Positions 24,884 to 39,223 of a DNA stretch of 64,000 nt are shown in pieces. Location: positions 1,860,001 through 1,924,000 of the forward strand of contig JARKIF010000003.1 of assembly GCA_029378245.1 (NCBI GenBank), in the 5' to 3' direction. Position 1 is the stretch's first letter. Every line of letters starts with the position of its first letter. The translations under genes were made by a program, and so were the position numbers. The stretch is from Roridomyces roridus (taxonomy: Eukaryota > Basidiomycota > Agaricomycetes > Agaricales > Mycenaceae). The notes below the pieces were generated by a model. That model was given only the letters and a program-made list of their open reading frames with translations, ran no database searches and was not told where the DNA came from.

Positions 24884-26097
24884 TCATTCAATCTCTGGAA
24901 TCTTCAACTGCGCCGCCCTTGCTATTTGCAATGTCTTTTCAGCTTGCAATATCATTGGCATATCAATCATCTCGCCCTCAAGGCCTGCTGCTCCCCGATT
25001 AAGCGCATGCGATTGTCCCATCTTGTGTACGATTTTGGCGGCGCGCTCAATTTCTGCCAATGACGTTAAAGGTGAAGGTAGAGAGGCGGTTTACAAACCT
25101 TGTTCGGTGGGAACAAATGCCCCCTGGATTATATCCACTTGCGCTGGATGGATGGCTTGCTGGAGTGACTTCAGCGGAAAGCTCAGATTCAATATGAGTG
25201 CCGCACCTTTCCAGTGAATCCTAACCGCCGGCCGTCTTTACACTCCTCCTCCAGGTACTGGGTGTCTTTGTAGTTCACGCAGACCTAGTTTGGTTGGTGG
25301 TAAATCACTGAGAGCAACATGAGAAACTGACCATGTCAATGGCCTCTAGTCCAAAGGTCTTGGCCGCGATGACAATTTGTGACCGCGTATACAACAGCTC
25401 CAGCCTTGAAGGTGATCTCAATATTGAGGTATCAGCACAATCTTGAGGCCGAATTAATACAAAGGACGAGGAGTAATTGAGAGAGCGTTTCACAGTCTTC
25501 GGCAGCAAACAGGATTGCCTTCAAAGTCTGTTGCCCAGACTGGGACTTCCAGGCAGCAATAGAGCCAAGATTGAACATGGCTCTGGCGCTCTCAATGCTG
25601 GCGACAAGGCCTAATGGCGCTCCACGGACGGCGTGTATTGCCTCGGAAATGCGATCAAGGTCTTCCGCAGAATGGACCTTGGGGAGAACAAGACTGCCAA
25701 CAGATTGCGAAGCCACCTATACCAAAGGACTCTCAGATAACATATAAGCCTTCCGAGCGTGATCTGTTACAATTTGAGCAATGTCGTCGAGGAAGAAGGG
25801 TGTCGTGAGATCGTTGACACGGACTGCGACGCGATCCGGCGGCGGGAGGTCGCGGTTGGCAAGGAAAGCCGAGAGTCGTGAGCGTGCAGCAGCCTTGTCC
25901 GTCGGGGCAGGCGGGACACTGTCCTCGAGGTCGTAGATGAGCATGTCCGAGTTGGAGACCAGGGATTTATTGAGCATCTTGTCCAGTGAAGAGGGAACGT
26001 ATAGGTAAGAGCGTCTCAGAGAGACCGAGGCAGACGTGCTCAGAGCGCGTGCGCTCCATCTGAGCTTGGGTAACCAGAGTTTGGAAGGGGAGAGCAT
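24884..26097 (-). CDS. Mitochondrial citrate-lyase-beta-like (HpcH/HpaI family) protein
   Basis: Exons 25771-26097, 25494-25716, 25332-25441, 25207-25284, 25099-25159 and 24884-25053; 322 residues. The N-terminus (MLSPSKLWLPKLRWSARALS) is basic, lacks acids and is Ser/Ala/Leu-rich, as in a mitochondrial presequence. The barrel enzyme follows: RRSYLYVPSS, IYDLEDSVPP, LVLPKVHSAEDL, AAEDYCADTS, RRLGFTGKQAIHP and AFVPTEQEIERA. Relatives (human CLYBL) act as citramalyl-CoA lyase/malate synthase-like enzymes in mitochondria; exact chemistry is inferred. The first donor (GTAACA, intron 25717-25770) is the best in-frame choice but not unique. Its start lies 95 bases from the divergent GST copy D start. 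Confidence 0.87.
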
Positions 26098-26192
26098 CAG
26101 TTTGGCATCAGAGTACCGCACCAATCATGACGCGATCAGCAGCCCCGGCGGCCCGGCCCGCCCACACTCTTTGGACCACCACCTCCACAGCT

Positions 26193-27022
26193 ATGCTCGA
26201 GTCCGGGATCTCACCTCTTCTACTGTACGATATCCCTTCCAAAGCTTCAGGGACAGCATGGAGTCCAAATACATGGAAAATCAGGTACTATTTTCTCGTC
26301 TATTTTGTACTCCGTAGTACAAACAATCTGCTACTTATAGATATGCTCTCAACTTCAAGGGTCTACCATTCAAGACCGTATGGACTGAGTACCCCGATAT
26401 AGAGGGCCTCGCAATAACAATCGGCGCCAAACCGACCGACGTCCGAGGCGGAAGCCCATACTACAGTCTCCCGGTCATCCAAGACCCAAACACTGGAGCA
26501 GTCATCAGCGACTCCGCCCTCATTGCCGAGTACCTCGACGAAGCCTACCCAGAAACACCCAAGTTAATACCGGCTGGAACGCGCGCACTGCAGACCAGCT
26601 TCCGCGTGGCCTACAAGCACCTCACAGAAGCAAGCGCGCAGTTCATCATACCGTCCATTCCGGACATTCTATATCCCAGGAGTCGGGAGTACTATGTCCG
26701 TACACGGGAAATCCGATTTGGCAAAAAGCTATCGGAGGTGATGCCAGTGGGTGACGCCCACGACGCTGCTTGGGCGCAATTGAAAGCAGGTTTCACCAAA
26801 GTCAGCGGCTGGATGAACGACGATGAGCCCTTTGTTATGGGTAATGTCGTGACGTTCGCTGACTTTGTGTTGGCTGGCGAGCTGCAGTGGTTCATGAAGG
26901 GCTTTGGAGAGACGAGTCCAAAGTGGCAGGATATCTTGACATGGGATGGCGGACGATGGGCGAAATTGCTTGACAGTTTGAAGGGATACGAAGGGCTTGA
27001 TGAAGAGCAGTATCAACCGTAG
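26193..27022 (+). CDS. Glutathione S-transferase, etherase-like FuA-type (copy D)
   Basis: Exons 26193-26284 and 26341-27022. The domains are as in copies A-C: LLLYDIPSKASGTAWSPN, YALNFKGLPFKTVWTEYPD, SLPVIQDPNTGAVISDS with YLDEAYPETPK, then a C-domain ending KGYEGLDEEQYQP. Only the first of the three introns found in A-C is kept, at the same position and phase; the other two are cleanly absent. An in-frame ATG at 26127 would add 22 Ser/Thr/Ala-rich residues and overlap the promoter of the divergent gene; I use 26193, which aligns with the other copies. The gene ends 38 bases before a convergent F-box-like gene, the same pairing as copy C. Confidence 0.85.
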
Positions 27023-27060
27023 CGCTGGCGAGCGAGTGGCGGCGAGTTATGATACTGCAA

Positions 27061-27942
27061 TTACGACGTTCTGAAAATACGCTCTTTAACGACGCGTGGT
27101 GGAGGCGGGAGATATTTCTCCTCTTTGGCTTGATCCCAAAAACGATCTGGGTCTCGCAAACCCTGGCGCCAGATGTCCACCTCCTTCCAACGTCTCCGAA
27201 GGTGCATCACCCCAAACCGGTCGTCGATAGCCTGGGCCGCCTCGGAAAGCGCCTCGTACTCCTTGCCATGCCGACGCGTCGTAATGACAACCTGTAGCAA
27301 CTTGGGCGACTTGACCAGATCCTGGCACGATTCCCGCGACAGGATCTCTTTGTCGGACGCCAACGCGATAGTTAAACGCGTCAAGTTTTTAAATCTGGGC
27401 AGCCAGTCCCGGTTGGAGTCGATGAGGTGTAGGTGCTGGATTTGATCGAAGAATTTGGGCAGGTTCTGCCGCCAGTCTTGACGGCATCCAATCAAGGTGA
27501 GGTCGACGCAGTGCGTGTGGTTGGGTGTTAGGGCAGCGTGCAAGACGGTCTCCTGACAAGCCAGAGAGCGGACTGCGGTGCATTTCCGTATGATGTTGGT
27601 GCAAAGAGTGGTAGCGTGATAAAAAGACTCGGAGCCAGGAGCGATCGCCCAAAGCGAGTGGATATGAGGAATGATATTTGGCCGTCGCAGATACAGTTTG
27701 AACGAGGTCATCTGGCGCACTGTTGTAAGCACAACCGCAACCAGAGGAAGCATCTCGATGCAAGTCAATTCATGGATTGCTTTGTTGGTGAGGAGCAGGG
27801 AACGATATGTGCCTTGGGACAGGCCAGATGCATATGCCAAGATGGGCAGCGCAAGCTCAGTGGGTAACTTTGAAAACGGGAAAAAGCCTACACCTCATTA
27901 TGCTGGATAAAGGAAGATGCCATTCGACTCACCTTGCGACAT
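27061..27942 (-). CDS. F-box-like/leucine-rich protein (copy 2 of a duplicated pair)
   Basis: Exons 27933-27942 and 27061-27887; 278 residues. The first exon is only 10 nt (ATG TCG CAA G), spliced over a 45-nt intron to GFFPFSKLPTELALPILAY, which gives a compact F-box-like start that copy 1 lacks. The body matches copy 1: YRSLLLTNKAIHEL, a segment around AVRSLAC, SPKLLQVVITTRRHGKE, RFGVMHLRRRWKE and FWDQAKEEK. The likely role is an SCF substrate adaptor, by family analogy only. It lies tail-to-tail with GST copy D, as copy 1 lies with GST copy C. Confidence 0.65.
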
Positions 27943-28214
27943 GCCGGTGTTGGTCAAGGAGAGTGATCCAGTGATGCCGCATTGACGCCCGAATCTTGGC
28001 TTCATCCTCATACATAGATTACAATTACAATACACAAAACTATATGCCTTGCCAATGGTATAGAACGGTACCCTGCATACGGTTAAAAGAGCTCCCAGGA
28101 CCAACTGACCACCCACCGTGCTGCTATTCTTTTGTACCACCTTTCGGTTAACAAGAGCAATGAGGCACTTGTTTACACGGGCCTGCGGGAGGTCGGGCGG
28201 AGAGATTAGATCCG

Positions 28215-29046
28215 TCACTGTTGGCTTGTGGGTGAGCAAGTCATGCGAGTTTGGTGTTGTCGCGCACATTTGACGGTCCTAGCGTTCAAGAGTCCATCAA
28301 TGACGGATTCCATATTCCGTCGTAAATTCTGCAACGCGTAAATAGACCGTCAAAGGGTGCGTGGGGACGTACTGGATCGCTACCGCGGAACTCTAGTGGT
28401 AGACAAGAGATCACTTTCTCGATCTCAATCTGCCACAAGGGTTATTTCAGCGCCGTTCGAGGGAAATCCGACATACGCTCCGCTCCTTCTTCTCCTTCGC
28501 AGTGAGTTTGGGCTTGCCAGGCTTCTTCTTCCCAGCTGGTTTGTTCGATGTCACCGAGGTGGCCGTGGTCGTCAGCCCTGCATAGGTGATGTCGATGTCC
28601 GTTTGCTCCATAGTCTTCGTCATTTCAGCTTCGCGAGCGGCGGCGGCGGCCTTTGCTTGTTGCATGGCCTCCGTTGCAGCAATCGCGTCGCGTTCTGCAG
28701 TGAAAGATTATCAAAACACGGCAGTCTGTGGCACGGACATGCCTGCTCGCCGTTTAGCCATTTCCAACGACGCCTCCGTCGGAGCCTGCGGCCAGTCGGT
28801 TGTGAGGGAGTTTATTTTCATTACATAGAGCCAACTGGCGAAGGACTCGTTAAACGTCGCGAGAGAGTCGCTAAGATGTTTTATGCCCTCGACATTGACC
28901 TGGAGCCTCTCTGTTTCGTCTGCCAGTTCAGATATTGCGGCGTCAAGGAAAGCCACGTCGGTGTGAGCATCGGGGTCCGAGGCAGATGTCGCAAACAGCG
29001 AGCTCTGCGAGACGCGCCTGAGGGGTGTTCGCGGTGGTTGCGGCAT
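28215..29046 (-). CDS. DAM1: DASH complex subunit Dam1
   Basis: Exons 28743-29046, 28477-28694, 28373-28429 and 28215-28328; 230 residues. The diagnostic Dam1 core is present: HLSDSLATFNESFASWLYV followed by MKINSLTTDWPQAP. A helical Ala/Glu segment, a basic tract KKKPGKPKLTAKEKKE, and the C-terminal piece EKVISCLPLEFRGSDP and NLRRNMESVIDGLLN complete it. Dam1 is the microtubule-binding, Aurora-B-regulated subunit of the DASH ring. The first intron (28695-28742) must use a GC donor (GCATGT), since every GT choice shifts the frame. The extreme C-terminus is less certain. The start codon is 46 bases from the divergent PRP2 start. Confidence 0.87.
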
Positions 29047-29092
29047 GATGATGATTGACACGACACAGCCACATTTCTGACTCTCGCTCTGC

Positions 29093-32761
<3,669 letters not shown>

Positions 32762-33153
32762 TTTGTATTTGTAACGGAGATCTGGGTCACTTGGAAAAGT
32801 CGCGGTGTGCGTGCAGAAGTTTCCTACTCCTTTCGCCTGAGTCCTTCGAAAAGCGCGGCAATGACTCCTGTAACGTCTTCTCCAACTTGCGCCTCACACG
32901 TAAAAATATCTACGAGCATATGATAGCTCCTGCACCCTCATGCCAGCATTTCTCGCGCTCTTCTCCAGTCTTCTCCACACCTGCTCCACAGGGCTCCACA
33001 CCGTATTTAATCTTACCGGAACAACGGACATCAAAAATGCGGTGAAAATGATTGGCGGTCCCTCGAAGTCGCTGGCGCCCGCAAAGCATTCTGTGAAATA
33101 TAAGCTGCAAGTTGGATTCCGGGCTGGCACCCATTTCCATCACACTCTGCACA
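32762..33153. other. Intergenic region between PRP2 and the ABM-like gene
   Basis: A 392-base gap holding the PRP2 3' end and the leader of the next gene. A 97-codon open frame from 32940 has no recognisable motif and overlaps the next coding start in another frame. Nothing else is seen. Confidence 0.4.
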
Positions 33154-33502
33154 ATGGTTTTCGTCGTCATCGCACACATGTACGCCAAGGAGGGCAAAGA
33201 CGTCGAGGAGAAGATTCGCGGCAAGCTCATTGAAGCATCCAAGACGTATCTGTCTACCGATTCTGAGACACTGTCATACCATGCAGTCCAGTCCACAACC
33301 GACCCGCGCGCATGGACGCTTTTTGAACGGTATCAGACGGAGAGTGTGAGTGGCCATTTCTCTTCATGGCGGCCTTGTTTGACGATGCGTCAAGAGCTTT
33401 GCACTGCACGCAGAGAACCCCTACTACAAGCCGTTCCAGGAGTTCATGGTTCCGCTCATCGAGATGGACAAGGTGGATATTCGCCAGTACAACGAGGTTT
33501 GA
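33154..33502 (+). CDS. Small ABM-like (dimeric alpha/beta-barrel) monooxygenase-family protein
   Basis: Exons 33154-33345 and 33395-33502; 99 residues. The sequence MVFVVIAHMYAKEGKD, then SYHAVQSTTDPRAWTLFERYQ and HAENPYYKPF, fits the antibiotic-biosynthesis-monooxygenase (ABM) fold: a first beta strand, a helix, the signature strand with FERY and a terminal helix. Such single-domain proteins are dimers; some degrade quinones or haem, many have no known substrate. It lies 221 bases upstream of, and co-oriented with, the phytochrome gene. I see no evidence for a functional link. Confidence 0.75.
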
Positions 33503-33723
33503 GATTGTGGGGATATGTACAGAAAATTAAATGATTTTGAGAGGTCAAGTGCCCCTGTGTGCACTTGTGAGAGAGAGAATTGAGACCATGCATGCGAGTG
33601 ACGTCAGAGGACTGGGATCAATCCACTCTCTCCCTTCTCCCTCTTCCGATTGTACATCGACGACATCCTCCCTACTCAGAGAGAACATACTGCAGGCCAG
33701 ACTGTGGGAGACTATCGTCCGAT

Positions 33724-36700
33724 ATGACCTTCAGCGACTCGGACGCCCCCACCTCCGCCTTCGTCTACCCCATCAGGTCCCTGTTGACCAATACGATACA
33801 GCGTGCTCAAGCTGCTGCAGCCGTCGATGACACCGTCGATATCCAGGCCCGACCTCCTGTGCCGCGCCCGAGATCTGTCTCTGAATCTTCAGCGGCGGCA
33901 GACGCTCCTCCCAAAAAATCCCGCAAGAAGCGTCGTCCGCCTCCAAACTTTAGGCATTTCCCAGCCGAGCAGTCGCCCCGGTCCTTCACTGCAGCTCATC
34001 AGAGAAAGGCCGACGACCCGCCTCCTGACTCTCTCGCCGTCTTCACACCCTCTCCATCACTCTCGGATGTAGCCTCGCCTGCTCCAGAGCCTAAACAGCT
34101 TCATGAGCCGCCCCAGCGAGAGCCCAGGGCTCGCCCGAGACAGGTGCCCGTGAGCGACGATCCATTGCCTCCCGAGGAGGTGCCAGACACTCTTCTTCCG
34201 TGGAACCCCTCTCAGTACAGTTTCGTACATCTTCCGCCCTTGCCCCCCAGTTCCACCACCGTCTCGCGGTCAACTGGACGCGCTGCATTCGTCTTCACTT
34301 CATCGAAAAGTACGAGTCCAGCTCCCTTTTCCAGAAGCCCCTCACCCCCGCCGGGAGACCCTCCTCCAAGAGATCCCCAGCGGTCCGATTCCTCCATGTC
34401 CAACGCCGCATCGGGATCTGCATCACAATCAGGTTCGACATCGCAGTCGGGCTCCACATCGCAGTCAGGCTCCGAGGCCAGCGAACTCTTTGCCACCGTC
34501 CGATTTCAACACGTCCAAAACCCGGACGGCCACCACGTCATCACCGGTCGGGAGGGTAAGCTTGCACGATGCGAAGACGAGGTGCGTTATCATTTCTTTG
34601 TCCAAATCTAATTTCCAACGCGTATATTAGCCCATTCGAACACCGGGCGCAGTTCAGGGTTTTGGGGTGCTTATAGCTGTAGATGAGCTGGAGGATTCTT
34701 TGGTTGTCCGTCAAGTCTCCGAGGTTCGTCTGTTCACAGCATATACACGCTGTGGTTGACCCCGACCTACAGAATGCCGAGGAGCTCCTCGGACTATCGC
34801 CCAAATTCCTCTTCTCTCTCGAATGCTTCACCGACACCCTCCCAGAGTCTCAAGCAGGGGTTCTCTGGGACAATATTCAATTCCTCTCCGAATCCGATCT
34901 CAACACCCAAGACGAAGAGGCCTCGCCGCACGTGTTTTCGTTATCCGGTTGGGGAGCACCCGGAAGTGCCGCTCCTAATGATCAAGAGGCCAGCGGCGGT
35001 CGACGCTCCTGGACGTGCTGGTGCGCCGTGCATCGCCCATCAGACCCTACGGGCGGGGACAGCTCGGGGCTCATCATCATGGAGTTTGAGCTTGAGCGGG
35101 ACACGTTGAATCCACTTTACCCAACTCTTGCGGATGAGACGGGCGCGGCGGGTATCGCAACACCGGGTTCGGAAGACAGCGGGACGCAGAGCACGGAGAC
35201 TGGTGGCACGTCCACGGATGGGTCCGAGCAGACGCTGCTTGGAGGGCCAACACCATCACCCTCGTCGGTGGCACTCCCCACACCGAGCGAAGAGGACGCG
35301 CGGACCCCCTCTGCGGAGGACATTCTCGAGAGCACCACGTCACGGGCCAAACCGTTGCCCGCCTTGGAGCGCTTGCGGCGGATTGCACGAGGAGAAGCGG
35401 CTCCCGGTACAGAGCCAACCTCACCTTCGGAGGCCCGTTCGCGCCGCTCACGACGGTCAAGTGGCGGGTCGCGAGGTGGTGTGGGTATGATGGATGTTTT
35501 TGCAGTCATGGCTCAAGTGCGACATTGATTTTTCGTTCTCTCGTGCTCGACTGATATTTTTGGCAGATTAATGAACAACTCGGCACACCAACTTCGCTCG
35601 AGGCAAGTTTTTTTTTGAACTTGGTGGTGCCGGGACGAATCTAACTTATATGTGCAGGAGTTCCTGCAGGTCGTCGTTGGTGTGATCAAGGACCTATCGC
35701 AGTTTCACCGCGTTTTGGTGTATCAGTTTGACGAGATGTGGAATGGCCAAGTCGTTGCGGAGCTCTTGGATTGGAGCAAGACGCATGATTTGTACAGGGG
35801 GCTGCATTTTCCGGCTGCAGATATCCCGGCGCAGGCGAGGCAGTTGTATGCAATTAGTTCGTCTCTGCTTCTTCTCTACTCTGATATCGGCTGACTGGGA
35901 GCTGCAGACAAAGTTCGTTTGTTGTATGACCGCTCGCAGAGCACTGCGCGTATCGTCGTGCGCAATAAGGAGGATTTGAAAACACCTTTGGTGTGTTTTT
36001 TCTCGCCGCTTAATTTTTTACGCTGACTTTTTTGAGTAGAACATGACCCACTGCTATTTGCGCGCCATGAGTCCCATACACATCAAATGTGTGTTCATGT
36101 TTATTTCACCAACTTTTCTCATTGCCCACAGATCTGGAGAATATGGGCGTTCGCGCGTCCATGTCCGTTGTGCGTGTTACCCTTGCTGCATACTCCGACT
36201 ACCTTCTGAACTACTTCTCAGTCCATAATGGCGTTTGGGACACTCTGGGGTCTCGTAACGTGCCATTCATACGGCAAACACGGAATGCGGGTGTCCTTCC
36301 CCGTCCGGCAGATGCTGCGTCTGCTCAGTCAGTCCATATCGCGGAATATTGAGCGATTGAGCTACGCACAACGGTTGACGACGCGGAAACTGATCAACAC
36401 TGTTGCGTCAGACCATCACCCGGTACGCTGGTTTTCGTTCCTCATGCGTTGCTGATCAGTCTGTAGACTGGTTACATAGTCAGTAATGCGGATGACCTGC
36501 TGGGGTTGTTTGATGCGGACTTCGGCGTGCTTGTTGTATGTTGTTATTGATTGATGTGACCGACCATTTCTCTGACAACTGGGCTTAGATTGGGGAGGCT
36601 GCCAAGATGATGGGACCTAGCGAACATGGGCAGGAAATCCTCATTATGGCCGAGTATCTACGACTGAAGCAGTTCACGTATGTTTTGACTTTTCTCTCCT

Positions 36701-39036
36701 ACCCTCGATGACATCATTTTTAGGACTATCCAGTGCTCACAGGGCGTCACGACAGACTTTCCGGACCTCACGCTCGCGGCGGGACTCGAAGTCATCGCGG
36801 GGCTGCTTTATGTACCGCTGTCGAGCGAGGGCAAAGATTTCATTTGCTTTCTGCGCAAAGGGCAGCCACGCCATGTTAATTGGGCCGGCAACCCGAACGC
36901 GAAGAAGGGGCTGGGACCTGAGACCGTCCTCGAGCCGCGGAAGTCGTTTGCGATCTGGTCCGAGATGATCGCGGGACGTTGTCGTGTGTGGACGGATGAG
37001 CAGCTCGAGACGGCCGGTGTGTTGGCGTTGGTGTATGGTAAATTTATCGAGGTGTGGAGGCAGAAGGAGAACGCACTTCAGACGACGCGACTTACTAATC
37101 TGTTGTTGTCGAATGCGTCGCATGAAGTGAGGACGCCGCTGAATCATATCATCAAGTGTGTATTTTGGATTGGATGCAAGTGTTCCATTCAACTGATCGC
37201 CTTTGTTGACAGTTATCTCGAAATGGCACTCAACGGGCCACTAGACGACGAGACGAGAGATAATCTCAGCCGCTCGCACGCTGCGTCCAAAGTGAGATTT
37301 GATCATACCGCGGTCTTTGGGGAGCTCTAATTCTGTTACAGAGTCTGTTGTTTACCATCAACGACTTGCTGGTATGTTTGACAACGTTTATGATGTTACA
37401 CCGGGTGTTCTGAACTTGCGTATTTCAGGATCTCACTCGACTGGAGAGCGGGAACGAGACGTCTTTCAATGAGCCCTTCGATCTACAGGATGCGATCGAC
37501 GATGCGACTCACCTGTATCGGAAAGAGGCGCAACGTCGGAACATTCAGTTCATCATGGAGCTTGACCAATCCCCCAAGACGGTTGTCGGTGATTCTAAAA
37601 AGATCCGGACGGTGGTGCAGAACCTCACTGCCAACTCGCGTGCGTTATTCTCCGGTCTGGCATGGAATAATCAGAGTTGACCCATTGTGCAGTGAAATAC
37701 ACGACCGAGGGATCCATAACGGTAGGGTGCACTACCTTTGGAGAGCCCGAGGGGCTGCGTTCTCCGAGTCAGATGGCCGTTGAGATCGTTGTGGCCGACA
37801 CTGGGTGTGGGATTCCGCCCGAGAAACTTGGGAGCATATTCCGAGAGTTCGAGCAAGTCGAACAGATGGAGCCCAAAAGCAGTGGCGGGGGTGGTGTTGG
37901 TTTGGGGCTTGCCGTCGTGGCGAGGATAGTGGAACAGTACGTCGAAGACACCCTTTTTATGCTTTTTCTGATCACCTCAGACTCGGTGGCCAGCTTCGCG
38001 TTGAATCCAAGGTGGATGAGGGATCCCGATTTTCATTTTTGATTCCGCTGTCATTGTCCGATGATGGCGAGGCGATGGTCATATCGTCTTCCGGGTCCTC
38101 CAAAAAATCCTCCCTCAATTCTTTGCAAAGCCGTTCACGCAAGGCAAGTTTAACGAGCCTAGATTCGAAGAGCGGCATAGACTCTCTCGTGGAAGCCCTC
38201 TCATCGAATTATATGGTCTCTACGTCTCCCCACGGGAGCAATCATAAACGCACCCGATCTTCGTCTCCGCCGCTGGTTTTGCCAAAACAGCCTGGTATAT
38301 TTGGGATCTCAGATTCGAGTGTGCCCCTGCGGCCAGTCAAAGTCGACGGGTTCAACATTGACTCGCCTCTCCCGACGCCCGGCGAGAACGAGATCTATGA
38401 GCACTGTGCTTCGGTGCCACAGACTCCTGCCGAGCCAGTTCCCCCAATGTTGGCTGTCATGCCTCCTGTCGGCGACGATTTATCCAAACTGCGGGTGCTC
38501 ATTGTCGAGGTCAATTTGATTTTGCGATGAAAATTATGCAACTTCTGAACTTTTTGCAGGACAATGATATCAACAGAAAGGTGCTCGCCAAGAGGTTACG
38601 CCTTGACGGTCACGTTGTGGTCAACACTACCAATGGCCAAGAAGGACTCGACAAGGTCATCTCGGACCGCGATTTCGACGCCATCCTTATGGATATCCAG
38701 ATGCCGATCCTTGACGGATACGCGGCTACTGAACGCATCCGCGCTCTGGAAAAGTCGACTCCGTCAGAGCAATGTGCTCGGCTCTCGAACCGTCTGAATG
38801 GAGGACATATACCCATCTTTGCCGTGTCTGCCAGCCTCCTGGAGGAGCGCCGCGAGGCAATCATGGCTCATGGAATGGACGGTTGGATCTTGAAGCCCAT
38901 AGACTTTAAGCGACTCAAGGTCATCCTCAAAGGCGTGACTGATCCTGCTCAGCGAGAGCTAGACGTGTATCATCCCGGTTGTAGCTGGGAGGCTGGCGGG
39001 TGGTTAGCCGACCCACCAGCCCCGACGCCTTCCTAA
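33724..39036 (+). CDS. phy1: Fungal phytochrome hybrid histidine kinase (red/far-red photoreceptor)
   Basis: 18 exons: 33724-34581, 34631-34723, 34773-35516, 35567-35602, 35658-35856, 35908-35990, 36040-36088, 36132-36169, 36222-36422, 36467-36535, 36589-36677, 36724-37155, 37213-37291, 37342-37371, 37429-37639, 37693-37936, 37981-38509 and 38560-39036; 1486 residues. After a Pro/Ser-rich extension comes PAS, with the biliverdin-binding cysteine in LARCEDEPIRTPGAVQ (Cys about 283), then GAF with HFPAADIPAQARQLY and WGLVTCHSYG, and PHY with EPRKSF. The kinase part has NASHEVRTPL (His about 953), DTGCGIPPEK and an atypical Gly-rich loop; the receiver has MDIQMP (Asp about 1373). The architecture equals Aspergillus FphA. 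Intron 35603-35657 uses a GC donor. Long Ser/Pro linkers separate PAS from GAF and kinase from receiver. All key residues are present, so function is likely. Confidence 0.95.
34423..34473 (+). repeat. 18-bp tandem repeat in the phytochrome N-extension
   Basis: Almost three units of an 18-bp sequence encode repeated SQSGST. The repeat is in frame and lies about 50 residues before the chromophore cysteine region, so length changes would affect only a disordered linker. Confidence 0.75.
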
Positions 39037-39223
39037 TTTATATCTTCTTGGGTTTTTGTTTGCTTGCTTTGACCTGTACCGTACGATAATGTGACATTCA
39101 CGAACCCCATTATCTGTATCCATAATCCTATACACACAATCATGTATTTCAGTACACATACATGTAGTAAATTAAAAAAGATTGGAAACTGCTGCGCGAA
39201 TAATGATATTATGTCTATGTGGT

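Noticed and set aside
27898..28269. Minus-strand frame of 123 codons upstream of F-box copy 2
   Set aside because: It ends by reading through the first F-box intron and has no motif; it is probably leader sequence.
28357..29058. Plus-strand open frame of 233 codons
   Set aside because: It lies antisense over the DAM1 exons, has no recognisable motif and uses a non-conserved composition; DAM1 explains the region fully.
32940..33233. Plus-strand frame of 97 codons before the ABM-like gene
   Set aside because: It overlaps the true ABM-like start in another frame and lacks any recognisable domain.
33154..39036. Functional operon-like link between the ABM-like protein and phytochrome
   Set aside because: The two genes have separate starts 221 bases apart, and nothing in their sequences ties the small protein to bilin chemistry.
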